Position numbers and translations under genes: made by a program
Shown here: positions 16,061-24,713 of the stretch, one piece after another
Layout: each line of letters opens with the position of its first letter
How positions within the stretch are numbered: the first letter of the stretch is position 1
The notes under the pieces: model-generated
Told to the model about the DNA's origin: nothing
The model's input: the letters and a program-made list of their open reading frames with translations, nothing else
Databases searched by the model: none
From: Hyphomicrobiales bacterium
Lineage (GTDB): Bacteria; Pseudomonadota; Alphaproteobacteria; Rhizobiales; Rhizobiaceae
Length of the DNA stretch: 64,000 nucleotides
Direction of reading: 5' to 3'
Assembly: GCA_900466945.1 (NCBI GenBank)
Contig: UBNV01000021.1
Coordinates: 186,001-250,000, forward strand

Positions 16061-17476
16061 CTATCCCATCGCCTTGAGCGCCCGCTCCAACACCCGGAAC
16101 GGCCGGGCGTCCCCCATATGCGCCACGTTGAAGCGCATGAAGCCGTCTGCCGAGAGCGAGAGGCTGAAGACATTGCCGGGCGCCAGCACCACGCCCTGGG
16201 GCAGGGCTGCCTGGGCAAGGGCAGTCGAGCTGATCCCCCCGGGCATACGACACCAGAGATAGGGGCCGCCACGCGGTGTGAGAACCTGGGCTATTCCCAG
16301 GTCGCCGAGACGGGTTGCTGTCGCGCGCCGCTCGGTGTCGAGGCGCCGGTGTAACTGGTCGAGATGCTTGCGATAGCCGCCGCTCGAAAGCACGCCGTGG
16401 ATCGCCTCGGTCGCCACCTGGCTCGGGCCGCCAAACTGGATGGCGACCTGCAGGTCGGTCAACAGCCGGATGCGTTCGGGATCGGTGGCGATGAAGCCTG
16501 TGCGCAGCGAGGCCGAGATGGTCTTGGAGAAGCTGCCGATGCGGATGACGCGGGAAAGCCCGTCGAGAGTGGCAAGCGTGATCGCCGGCTCCGGCTCGAA
16601 GTCCGCGAAGATGTCGTCCTCGACGACCAGCATGTCTGACCGAGCGATGATGCCGAGCAGCTGGAAGGCGATTTGGGGCGAGAGTGTTGCGCCGGTCGGA
16701 TTGTGCAGGCCGGAATTGGTGAGATAGAGCCGCGGCGCCTCGCGCGTGACGGCGGCCTCGAAGGCAGCGATGTCAGGGCCGTTTTCCGTGTAGGGCACCG
16801 GGATAGCGACGGCCTGATGGGCCCGCAGCAGCGTCTGGAAATTGAAGTAGCAGGGATCGTCGACGATGACGCGGTCGCCGGGGCGCAAGAGGAGCCGGCA
16901 GACGAGATCGAGCGCCTGCGTGGCGGAGCCCGCAAGCAGAACCTGATCCTCGGACAGCGTAATCGACTGCTGACGCAGCCGCGTCTCCACGAAGCGCCTG
17001 AGCGCCGCACTGCCGCGCGAGGGGCCATAATCGGTCGTGAGGCTGGTCGCCTGGCGCAGCACACTGCGCATGCCGGCATGCAGGAGTGCGGTGGGCATCC
17101 AGTCCGGCGGCAGCCAACCGCAGCCGGGCTTCGATGTGCGGGGATCGGCATCGAGCGCCTGCCGCGCCACCCAGAAGGGATCGACCTCCATCGCGCGGGG
17201 CGGCTCAAGCCGGACAAGTGGCGCAGGCGTGCGTCCGGCTTCCGTGACGAAGAAGCCGGAGCCTGGGCGGGGGCGGATCAGCCCTTCGGCGGAGAGCCGG
17301 TCATAGGCCTCCACGACGGTGGAGGGTGACACCGAAAGCTCGACGGCCAGACGCCGGATCGATGGCAGTCGGTCGTTGGGCACGAGCTGGCCCGCGCCGA
17401 TGCGGCCGCGAATGTCGGCCATGACCTGCGCCGTCCGCGAGGCCGGCAGCTCCGGTGGTTGCACGCGCTCGTTCAT
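16061..17476 (-). CDS. MocR-type regulator (GntR HTH fused to aminotransferase-like domain)
   Basis: The roughly 471-residue protein has a GntR winged helix (about 15-75; DRLPSIRRLAVELSVSPSTV) joined to a fold-type-I PLP domain with the cofactor Lys in GSFSKTISASLRTG. MocR proteins sense PLP or amino-compound ligands. The ATG at 17476 (MNERVQPPEL) was chosen over an upstream TTG at 17497, which lies inside the likely operator. It is divergent from an EamA transporter, a common arrangement in this family. A single-function aminotransferase is excluded by the N-terminal HTH. Confidence 0.92.
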   Translation of the reverse strand: MNERVQPPELPASRTAQVMADIRGRIGAGQLVPNDRLPSIRRLAVELSVSPSTVVEAYDRLSAEGLIRPRPGSGFFVTEAGRTPAPLVRLEPPRAMEVDPFWVARQALDADPRTSKPGCGWLPPDWMPTALLHAGMRSVLRQATSLTTDYGPSRGSAALRRFVETRLRQQSITLSEDQVLLAGSATQALDLVCRLLLRPGDRVIVDDPCYFNFQTLLRAHQAVAIPVPYTENGPDIAAFEAAVTREAPRLYLTNSGLHNPTGATLSPQIAFQLLGIIARSDMLVVEDDIFADFEPEPAITLATLDGLSRVIRIGSFSKTISASLRTGFIATDPERIRLLTDLQVAIQFGGPSQVATEAIHGVLSSGGYRKHLDQLHRRLDTERRATATRLGDLGIAQVLTPRGGPYLWCRMPGGISSTALAQAALPQGVVLAPGNVFSLSLSADGFMRFNVAHMGDARPFRVLERALKAMG

Positions 17477-17496
17477 CTGTATGGCCTTTGTTGTCA

Positions 17497-17518
17497 ATAC
17501 AGTTTGGCCAGATTGTAT
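17497..17518. promoter_or_regulatory. Candidate MocR operator
   Basis: ATACA (17497-17501) and TGTAT (17514-17518) form an inverted repeat with 12 bp between the arms in the 107-bp gap between the MocR gene and the EamA gene. MocR proteins usually bind such short repeats in the divergent promoter. The arms are short, so confidence is modest. Confidence 0.45.
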
Positions 17519-17583
17519 CGCTCCGTCTCTGGATGCGCCAGCCCCTCCCTGCCATAGGGAAGGGCAGAAAAAAGGAGACGAGA

Positions 17584-18444
17584 ATGACGACGTCTTGGAA
17601 GGCCTGGGCCAGCGGTTTCATCGGCGTGCTGATCTTCAGCGGCTCGCTGCCGGCAACGCGGATGGGGCTTGCCGATTTTGCCCCGCTGTTCCTGACCTCG
17701 GCGCGAGCCGTGATCGCGGCGGCCCTGGGTGCCGTCCTGCTGATCGCAATGCGAGAGAAGCGTCCCCTGCGCAGCGATCTGCTGCCGCTGGCGGTCGTGG
17801 CCCTCGGCGTCGTGGTCGGCTTTCCCCTGCTGACGGCGCTGGCGCTCAAAAGCATCAACTCGGCCCAGTCGATCGTCTTCGTCGGCTTGCTGCCGCTCTG
17901 CACCGCTCTCTTCGGCGTGTTGCGGGCGGGCGAACGCCCCTCTGCGATATTCTGGATGTTCTCCGTGACGGGCGCGGCGCTGGTTGCCGGTTTTGCGCTG
18001 TCGACGACGGCGGATATGGCGATCGCGGGTGCCGGGCTGATGATCGCAGCAGTCCTTGCCTGTGGCCTGGGTTATGCCGAAGGCGCGCGCCTGTCGCGTC
18101 GGCTTGGCGGCTGGCAGGTGATCAGCTGGGCGCTGGTTCTGTCGCTACCAACAATGCTGCCGCTCGCGCTCTGGACCATGCCGGAGGATCTTGGCCTTGT
18201 CTCGACCTCAAGCTGGTTGTCGCTCGCTTACGTCTCGCTGTTCAGCATGATGATCGGTTTCATCTTCTGGTATCGCGGCCTGGCCTTGGGCGGCATCGCC
18301 TCGGTCGGTCAGCTTCAGTTGCTGCAGCCGTTCCTCGGCTTCGTGCTCGCCGCAGGGCTGTTGCATGAAAAGGTAAGCCTTCCCATGCTCGCGACAGCCC
18401 TGCTCGTTGTGCTCTGCGTGGCGGGCAGCCGACGCTTTGCCTGA
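17584..18444 (+). CDS. EamA/DMT family transporter
   Basis: The 286-residue inner-membrane protein has ten predicted helices in two EamA repeats (FIGVLIFSGSLPATRMGL starts the first; GFIFWYRGLALGGIASVGQ lies in the second). The ATG at 17584 has AAAGGAG upstream; an earlier in-frame start at 17455 would overlap the divergent MocR gene. It is probably controlled by that regulator. Export of an amino acid or vitamin-like amine is a guess from the MocR link. Confidence 0.88.
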   Translation: MTTSWKAWASGFIGVLIFSGSLPATRMGLADFAPLFLTSARAVIAAALGAVLLIAMREKRPLRSDLLPLAVVALGVVVGFPLLTALALKSINSAQSIVFVGLLPLCTALFGVLRAGERPSAIFWMFSVTGAALVAGFALSTTADMAIAGAGLMIAAVLACGLGYAEGARLSRRLGGWQVISWALVLSLPTMLPLALWTMPEDLGLVSTSSWLSLAYVSLFSMMIGFIFWYRGLALGGIASVGQLQLLQPFLGFVLAAGLLHEKVSLPMLATALLVVLCVAGSRRFA

Positions 18445-18451
18445 GGCGGTG

Positions 18452-19447
18452 TTACCGTCCCGCCATCTTGGACATCGCTTCGTTGTAGCGCGCGCCGGCC
18501 ACCTTGTCGGGCGAGACGACGGTCGAGAGCGTCGCCAGATCCTCGGCCGACAGCGTGATCCCGGTCGCATCGATATTGCTGTCGAGATTGGCGATCTTCG
18601 TCGTGCCGGGGATCGGCACGATGAAGTCGCCCTGCGCGAGAACCCAGGAGAGCGCCAGCTGGCCGGGCGAGACACCCTTCTCGGCCGCCATGGTTTCCAG
18701 CGCCGTGACCAGCGCCAGATTGGCGTCGAAATTCTCCTGGTCGAAACGCGGCAATCCGCGGCGGAAATCGTCCTTGCCGAGCTTGGAGAGGTCCTTGAGC
18801 GCGCCGGTCAGCATGCCGCGGCCAAGCGGCGAGAAGGGCACGAAGCCGATGCCGAGTTCGCGGCAGGTCTCAAGCACGCCGTTGGTTTCCGGATCGCGGG
18901 TCCAGAGGGAATATTCGCTCTGGATGGCGGAGATCGGATGCACGGCATGCGCCCGCCGCAGCGTCGCGGCACTTGCCTCCGAGAGGCCGAGCGCCTTGAC
19001 CTTGCCCTCTTTGACGAGCTCGGCCATGGCGCCGACGGTCTCTTCAATCGCAACATCAGGGTCGACGCGGTGCTGGTAGAAGAGGTCGATGACCTCGACG
19101 CCAAGCCGCTTCAGCGATGCTTCGGCCACAGCGCGGGCATGTTCCGGCCGGCTGTCGAGGCCGGAGGGACGCGCGGCCTTGGCCTCGTCGCCAATGGTGA
19201 AGCCGAACTTGGTTGCGATCACGACCTTGTCGCGATGCTTTCGCAAGCCCTTGCCGACCAGCTCCTCATTGGTGAAGGGACCATAGACCTCCGCCGTATC
19301 GAAGAAGGTCACGCCGCGCTCGACCGCATGGTCGAACAGCTTTTGCGCCGTCGCCTCGTCGATATTGGTGCCATAGGCATGGCTCATGCCCATGCATCCC
19401 AAACCGATGGAAGATGTGGTGAGCGTGCCGAGTCTGCGGGTCTTCAT
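18452..19447 (-). CDS. Aldo/keto reductase
   Basis: A 331-residue NADPH-dependent TIM-barrel oxidoreductase of the YakC/AKR13-like group. The signature LGCMGMSHAYG and the catalytic Asp/Tyr in FFDTAEVYGPFTNEE are present, with Lys in VIATKFGF and His in YQHRVDP. The C-terminal cofactor site is PIPGTTKIANLDSN. The ATG at 19447 gives the family start MKTRRLG. The divergent LysR gene is 121 bp away and probably regulates it. Confidence 0.92.
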   Translation of the reverse strand: MKTRRLGTLTTSSIGLGCMGMSHAYGTNIDEATAQKLFDHAVERGVTFFDTAEVYGPFTNEELVGKGLRKHRDKVVIATKFGFTIGDEAKAARPSGLDSRPEHARAVAEASLKRLGVEVIDLFYQHRVDPDVAIEETVGAMAELVKEGKVKALGLSEASAATLRRAHAVHPISAIQSEYSLWTRDPETNGVLETCRELGIGFVPFSPLGRGMLTGALKDLSKLGKDDFRRGLPRFDQENFDANLALVTALETMAAEKGVSPGQLALSWVLAQGDFIVPIPGTTKIANLDSNIDATGITLSAEDLATLSTVVSPDKVAGARYNEAMSKMAGR

Positions 19448-19548
19448 GATGGCCTCCTGAGATACCGATGTTGCGCAAAGCTGCGCGGCTGGTGAGGGCA
19501 AACTACGGCGAAAGCGTTCTTCAGAAAATCCATGCATTGCCGATCACC

Positions 19549-19569
19549 TTGTTCTATTAATTCGAACAA
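19549..19569. promoter_or_regulatory. Palindromic operator overlapping the lysR start
   Basis: TTGTTC (19549-19554) and GAACAA (19564-19569) are perfect inverted arms around 9 bp, giving a T-N11-A-like core. The right arm runs into the ATG of the LysR gene, so a bound regulator would block its own expression while facing the aldo-keto reductase promoter. Confidence 0.55.
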
Positions 19570-20459
19570 TGAACCGGACCCAGCTTTCTCAACTCGCCGT
19601 GCTGGCCACGGTGGCCCATCACGGCAGCTTCCGCAAGGCAGCCGCCGAACTCGGCATTGCGCCCTCGGCGGTGAGCCATGCGATCTCGTCTCTGGAGGAA
19701 AGCCTGAACCTGCGCCTGATGGCGCGCACCACGCGAAGCGCCGCACCGACGGCGGAAGGTCGCCAACTGCTCGAAACCCTTCAGCCGGCGCTGGCCGATA
19801 TCGCCTCGGCGATAGAGGCGCTCTCCGACAGCAGTGGCCGCCCGGCAGGCGCGCTGCGCATCACCATGCCGATGCTGGCGGCGCAAAGCCTGATCGCCCC
19901 GCGTCTCGGCGCCTTTGCCGCCGCTTATCCCGAGATCGAGCTGGAGATCGTGACCGACGACCGCTTCGAGGATATCGTCGAGAAGGGCTATGACGCGGGC
20001 CTGCGGCTCGGCGAACATCTCGATGCCGACATGATAGCGGTCAGGATGAGCGGCCCCTGGCGCGGCTCGGTCGTCGGATCGCCGGAGTATTTCGCAAGGC
20101 ACCCGATCCCCCGCGAGCCGCGCGACGTCACCGAACACGCCTGCATCCGAAGGCGTTTCCAGAGCGGCACCATCTATCGCTGGGAGTTCGAAAAGGACGG
20201 CCGGACGCTCTCGATCAATGTCCGGGGACCGCTGATCCTCTCCGACCAGGGCCTGATGCGACAGGCCGCTATCGATGGCGCGGGCCTCGCCTATCTCTTC
20301 GATACTGGCGTCGAGACCGACATTCGGGAGGGGCGGCTGATCCGCGTTCTCGACGACTGGTGCCCGCCCTTCGATGGCTTCTCGCTCTACTATTCCAGCC
20401 GGCGCCAGATGCGGCCGGCACTTCGCGCCTTCATCGATTTCTTCCGCTGGCGCAGCTGA
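19569..20459 (+). CDS. LysR-family transcriptional regulator
   Basis: The 296-residue protein has an N-terminal winged helix (FRKAAAELGIAPSAVSHAIS) and a type-2 periplasmic-binding-like effector domain (about 90-295). It resembles the subgroup whose members control neighbouring oxidoreductases. It is divergent from an aldo-keto reductase, and a palindrome overlaps its start codon, consistent with autoregulation. Confidence 0.93.
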   Translation: MNRTQLSQLAVLATVAHHGSFRKAAAELGIAPSAVSHAISSLEESLNLRLMARTTRSAAPTAEGRQLLETLQPALADIASAIEALSDSSGRPAGALRITMPMLAAQSLIAPRLGAFAAAYPEIELEIVTDDRFEDIVEKGYDAGLRLGEHLDADMIAVRMSGPWRGSVVGSPEYFARHPIPREPRDVTEHACIRRRFQSGTIYRWEFEKDGRTLSINVRGPLILSDQGLMRQAAIDGAGLAYLFDTGVETDIREGRLIRVLDDWCPPFDGFSLYYSSRRQMRPALRAFIDFFRWRS

Positions 20460-20465
20460 CAGATA

Positions 20466-20918
20466 TCAGCCGAGCTTCAGGCGGTAGCGGACATGACCAT
20501 CTTCCGGCGCGTAGGTGTCATAGAGCTTGCGCGCCGTGGCATTGTCCCGGTCGGTATGCCAGTAGAGCCGGGACCAACCGTTTGCCTTCGTGATCGCGAT
20601 CATATCGTCGATCAGGGCCCGTCCGATGCCCTGACCGCGATAGGTCGCGTCGAGGAAGAGGTCTTCCAGATAGCAATCCGGCGTCTTCACCCAGGTGGAA
20701 TCGTGGAAGTGATGGATGGCAAAACCGGCGAGCGAGCCCTCCACTTCCGCCACACGCATAGCAACGCGGGAAGATGGGTCGAGAATTCGGGCCCAGGTAT
20801 AAGCCGTGACATCGTCGGCAAGTTCAACCTTGTAGAAGGCGAGATACTTGTCCCAGAGGCGTTGCCAGGCGGCTTTGTCAGCCGCCGTGGCATCCCGGAT
20901 GACGAGAGCGCGGCTCAT
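20466..20918 (-). CDS. GNAT family N-acetyltransferase
   Basis: The 150-residue acetyl-CoA-dependent acyltransferase has the motif-A loop in LFLDATYRGQGIGRALIDDM (Q/RxxGxG/A) and the late Tyr of the fold in ARKLYDTYA. Its ATG overlaps the stop of the upstream aldo-keto reductase as ATGA, so they form one operon. The substrate is unknown; the sequence resembles GNATs acting on small amines or peptides. Confidence 0.88.
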   Translation of the reverse strand: MSRALVIRDATAADKAAWQRLWDKYLAFYKVELADDVTAYTWARILDPSSRVAMRVAEVEGSLAGFAIHHFHDSTWVKTPDCYLEDLFLDATYRGQGIGRALIDDMIAITKANGWSRLYWHTDRDNATARKLYDTYAPEDGHVRYRLKLG

Positions 20919-21865
20919 GCGCTGGCCGCATTGAGCGCGTCGATCTGTACCTTCGTCAGCTCCAGCTTACCGGCGGCAATCAGGCTGTCGAGCTGGCTGA
21001 GGCTGGTGGCTGAGGCGATCGGTGCGGTGATCCCCGGCTGGGCAGCAACCCAGGCGATGGCGACGGTGGCAGGGCTGGTGCCGGTTTCGGCAGCCACCTG
21101 GTCGAGGGCTCCGAGAATATGGAAGCCACGCGTGTTGAGATAGGGCTCCATGTCCTCGCCGCGTGCCTTGCCTTCGGTATCGGCAGCGCTGCGATACTTG
21201 CCGGTAAGGAAACCGGAGGCCAGCGCGTAGTAGGTGATGACCCCGATCTCCTCGCGCCGGCAGAGGTCTGCAAGCTCGCCCTCGAACTTCGAGCGGGTGT
21301 AGAGATTGTATTCCGGCTGGATGACATCATAGCGCCCGACGCCCGCCTTCGTCGCTGCGTCGAAGGTCGCCTGAAGCTGCTCGGCATCGAGGTTGGAGCA
21401 GCCGATCGCGCGCACCTTGCCCTCGTCCTTGAGCTTCGCGAAGGCGGCAAGGCTCTCCTCGTCATCCGTTTCCGCATCGGGCCAATGGGCGAGATAGAGA
21501 TCGATATAGTCGGTCTGCAGACGGCGCAGCGAGTCCTCGACTGCCTCTGCAATACGTCGGGCGCTGAGGCCCCGGCGCTTGCCCCCGAGGTCGGCGCCGA
21601 CCTTGGTGACGATGACGGCATCCTCACGCTTGACGCCACCGCGCTTCAGCCAGTTGCCGATGATCGTCTCGCTTTCGCCGCCGACATTGCCGTCCGCCCA
21701 GAGCGAATACATGTCGGCCGTATCGATCGTGTTGAAGCCGGCGTCGAAGAAGCGGTCGAGAACCTCGAATGAGGTCTTCTCGTCGGCGGTCCAGCCGAAG
21801 ACATTGCCGCCGAGCACGACGGGGGCGATCGAAAGGCCGGTGCGGCCGAGAGCACGTTTCTGCAT
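20915..21865 (-). CDS. Aldo/keto reductase
   Basis: This 316-residue NADPH-dependent reductase starts MQKRALGRTGLSIAPVVLGG. The catalytic region is TIDTADMYSLWADGN with Lys in VIVTKVGADLGG and His in YLAHWPDAE. It is related to the YajO/Mgs group. The start at 21865 is preferred because residues upstream (frame open to 22060) lack homology. The GNAT gene follows with a 4-bp overlap. The 267-bp gap before it, shared with a divergent oxidoreductase, shows no clear operator to me. Confidence 0.92.
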   Translation of the reverse strand: MQKRALGRTGLSIAPVVLGGNVFGWTADEKTSFEVLDRFFDAGFNTIDTADMYSLWADGNVGGESETIIGNWLKRGGVKREDAVIVTKVGADLGGKRRGLSARRIAEAVEDSLRRLQTDYIDLYLAHWPDAETDDEESLAAFAKLKDEGKVRAIGCSNLDAEQLQATFDAATKAGVGRYDVIQPEYNLYTRSKFEGELADLCRREEIGVITYYALASGFLTGKYRSAADTEGKARGEDMEPYLNTRGFHILGALDQVAAETGTSPATVAIAWVAAQPGITAPIASATSLSQLDSLIAAGKLELTKVQIDALNAASA

Positions 21866-22132
21866 GGGAAGCCTCGGATAGATGGGGAAAGGAAGGATTG
21901 GAGCGACGCTATCAAGCGTAAGGGAAAGGTACCATTCAAGAGCGTTGATGGGTTCTGAAGCGGGATTGGCGAGCTTCCCGAGCGTTACCTCGATATGGGT
22001 CTTGTATCGAGGCTTTCCAGTATCGGGGCAATATTGGTCAAGCCGATCTTGCAAGCACATTGTCTGACAACCCGTTGCGCCCTGTCGGAGCTTCGCCTAA
22101 GGTCCGCCCCGACATTTTGAGGAGGACTAAAG

Positions 22133-23119
22133 ATGCTGCGTTTCGGAATTCTGTCGACGGCCAAGATCGGTCGTGAGCTTGTGGTGCCGGCGATCCAGGA
22201 TGCCGAAAACGCCGTTGTGACGGCAGTCGCGAGCCGCGATCTCGCCAAAGCCCGCGAGATGGCCGACCGTTTCTCGGTTCCCCACGCCTTCGGCTCCTAC
22301 GAGGAAATGCTCGCCTCCGACGTCATCGACGCCGTCTATATTCCGCTGCCGACCTCGCAGCATGTCGAATGGGCGATCAAGGCGGCCGACGCCGGCAAGC
22401 ATGTGCTCTGCGAAAAGCCGATTGCGCTGAAGGCTGAAGAGATCGACGAGATCATTGCGGCCCGCGAGCGCAACAACGTGCTGATCACGGAAGCCTATAT
22501 GGTGACTTACGCACCGGTCTGGCTAAAGGTCCGCGAATTGCTCGCTGAAGGTGCCATCGGCACGTTGAAGATGGTCCAGGGCTCCTTCACCTACTTCAAC
22601 CGCGACCCCGGCAACATGCGCAATATCCCCGAACTCGGCGGCGGCGCTCTTCCGGACATCGGCGTCTATCCGACGATCACCACCCGCTTCGTCACCGGCA
22701 AGGAGCCCGTCCGCGTCCAGTCGACCATCGAGCGCGATCCGGACTTCGGCACGGATATCTATGCGAGCGTGAAGGCCGACTTTGCCGATTTCGAATTGAA
22801 CTTCTACGTCTCGACACAAATGGCCAATCGCCAGCTGATGGTCTTCCACGGCACGGACGGTTTCATCGAGGTGAAGTCGCCTTTCAATGCCGATCGCTGG
22901 GGTGCCGAGGAAGTCGAGCTCACCAATCGCGGTCATAACGTTTCGCAGATCTTCCGCTTCCCCGACAGCCGCCAGTACAAGCTGGAAGCCGAAGCTTTTG
23001 CCCGCGCAGTCGCTGGCACCAAGGGCGAGGTCGTCACGCTGGAAAGCTCAAAGGCGAACCAGAAGCTGATCGACGCAATCTATCGCGCAGCGGGCAAAGA
23101 CGGCTGGGAAGCGGTGTAA
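22133..23119 (+). CDS. Gfo/Idh/MocA family oxidoreductase
   Basis: A 328-residue NAD(P)-dependent sugar or polyol dehydrogenase. The Rossmann start LRFGILSTAKIGRELVVPAI and the dinucleotide-side motif HVLCEKPIALKAEE are typical; the C-terminal sheet holds LPDIGVYPTITTRFVTG. GAGGAGG lies just upstream of the ATG. It stands alone and is divergent from the aldo-keto reductase, which hints at a shared carbonyl or sugar pathway, but the substrate is not known. Confidence 0.92.
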   Translation: MLRFGILSTAKIGRELVVPAIQDAENAVVTAVASRDLAKAREMADRFSVPHAFGSYEEMLASDVIDAVYIPLPTSQHVEWAIKAADAGKHVLCEKPIALKAEEIDEIIAARERNNVLITEAYMVTYAPVWLKVRELLAEGAIGTLKMVQGSFTYFNRDPGNMRNIPELGGGALPDIGVYPTITTRFVTGKEPVRVQSTIERDPDFGTDIYASVKADFADFELNFYVSTQMANRQLMVFHGTDGFIEVKSPFNADRWGAEEVELTNRGHNVSQIFRFPDSRQYKLEAEAFARAVAGTKGEVVTLESSKANQKLIDAIYRAAGKDGWEAV

Positions 23120-23134
23120 GCCGCTTCTCACCCC

Positions 23135-23509
23135 TCAGCGGCGAAATACGTAGCGCGAATAGCCGAAGAAGCTGAACAGCATGGCGGCGATGGAAGCGAA
23201 CACCAGCGCGGCATAAGGGCTGAGCAGCGGCGCGCCAATCAGCAGCAGGGCATAGACCCCGTAATTGATCAGGGACGTCACGGCGCCGATGAAACCATAG
23301 CGGAAGCCTTCACTGACAACGGAGCGTTTCGAGGCGCCGAAGGTGAAATGGCGGTTGAGCAGCCAGGTCACGGTCATCGCCAGGGCAATGGCGACGATCC
23401 GAGCGGCGAGCGGCCCGATCGGGGTGAAGGTCAGGAACAGCCAGAGCCCGCCGGCATCGACAAGGAAGCCGGTGGCCCCGACGACGACGAAGCGCAAGAA
23501 CTTCTTCAT
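23135..23509 (-). CDS. GtrA family membrane protein
   Basis: The 124-residue protein has four hydrophobic segments and the GtrA pattern (FLRFVVVGATGFLVDAGGLW, VTWLLNRHFTFG). GtrA proteins are thought to flip undecaprenyl-phosphate-linked sugars across the inner membrane. It overlaps the upstream glycosyltransferase by 4 bp, the classic gtrA/gtrB pairing. Confidence 0.9.
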   Translation of the reverse strand: MKKFLRFVVVGATGFLVDAGGLWLFLTFTPIGPLAARIVAIALAMTVTWLLNRHFTFGASKRSVVSEGFRYGFIGAVTSLINYGVYALLLIGAPLLSPYAALVFASIAAMLFSFFGYSRYVFRR

Positions 23510-24543
23510 GCCGCGCGGGACGAGCCGCCCTTGGCCGCAGTCTTGGGCGAACGCTCACGCTTCGGCTTCTCGTCCGCCGATGCGGGCTCAACCTGGACCT
23601 TCCCCGTATTGAGGGCCGGCAGCGTCAGGTAATGGATCCTGAGCTGTTCGGCGCGAGAGCGGGCGACGGAATCGAGGATTAGTGCGGCCGTGAACGACAG
23701 GAAGGACATCATTGTTAGCGCCATGGCGGCAATCCAGGTTGGCATGCGCGAAACGAGGCCGGTAGTGAAGAACTCGTAGAGAACGGGTGCCATGAAGCCG
23801 AGGCTGATGCCCATCAGGCCAGCCGCGATCAGGCCGAAGAAGGCGAAGGGGCGGGTCTCCTTCATCAGCATCGCGAACATCCAGAGGATCTTAAAACCAT
23901 CCTTGAAAGTCGAGAGCTTCGAATGCGAACCCTCCGGCCGGCGGCCGTAGTCGAGTTCGATTTCGCAGACGGGAAGCTTCAGCCGTGAGGCATGCACGGA
24001 CATCTCCGTCTCGATCTCGAAGCCGCCGGAGACCGCCGGAAAGCTCTTCACATAGCGACGCGAGAACGCGCGGTAGCCGGAGAGAATATCCGTGAAGTCA
24101 TTGCCGAACAGCACGCGGTAGAGCTGGTTGAACAACCGGTTGCCAAAGGCATGGCCGTTGCGGCCGGCATCGTCATGCACGCCGCGCCGCGTGCCGACCA
24201 CCATGTCGGCGCGCTCGGTGATCAGAGTACGGATCAGTTCCTCGGCGTCCGCAGGACCATAGGTCCCGTCGCCATCGGCCATGATGTAGATATCGGCATC
24301 GATGTCGCAAAACATGCGGCGCACCACATGGCCCTTGCCCTGGCGCCTCTCGCGCACGACGGTCGCCCCGGCCAGCATGGCCTTCAGCGCCGTGCCGTCG
24401 GTCGAGTTGTTGTCGTAGACATAGATGCGTGCCTCGGGCAGCGCCGCGCGAAAGTCGCTGACGACCTCGCCGATGGTCGCCGCCTCGTTGTAGCAGGGCA
24501 GGAGAACGGCGATGTCGAGGTGGGAGGTGGCCTCACGGCTCAT
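23506..24543 (-). CDS. GT2 glycosyltransferase, GtrB/DPM-like
   Basis: The 345-residue protein has a GT-A fold (VLLPCYNEAATIGEVV, donor DNNSTDGT, metal motif MADGDGTYG with Asp90/Asp92, acceptor region YRAFSRRYVKSFP), then two C-terminal transmembrane helices (about 235-300). This is the layout of polyprenyl-phosphate sugar synthases, which charge undecaprenyl phosphate with a hexose. gtrA follows with a 4-bp overlap. The divergent GT-C-like gene starts 170 bp away and could use the product. Confidence 0.9.
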   Translation of the reverse strand: MSREATSHLDIAVLLPCYNEAATIGEVVSDFRAALPEARIYVYDNNSTDGTALKAMLAGATVVRERRQGKGHVVRRMFCDIDADIYIMADGDGTYGPADAEELIRTLITERADMVVGTRRGVHDDAGRNGHAFGNRLFNQLYRVLFGNDFTDILSGYRAFSRRYVKSFPAVSGGFEIETEMSVHASRLKLPVCEIELDYGRRPEGSHSKLSTFKDGFKILWMFAMLMKETRPFAFFGLIAAGLMGISLGFMAPVLYEFFTTGLVSRMPTWIAAMALTMMSFLSFTAALILDSVARSRAEQLRIHYLTLPALNTGKVQVEPASADEKPKRERSPKTAAKGGSSRAA

Positions 24544-24713
24544 GGCGGACCTGCTGGATGCTGGAGGACAGGCAGCCTCCGAGCCGCCTCTGACTTTACT
24601 ATTTCTTGAGAAGGTTAAGGCTAGGTTTCGGCCAGGATCAGTCTTTGAAATATGGTCCCCCGGCCCGTCCCCGTAAGCGAACGGTCCCGAGTGATCTGGA
24701 GGTTTGACGAAGC

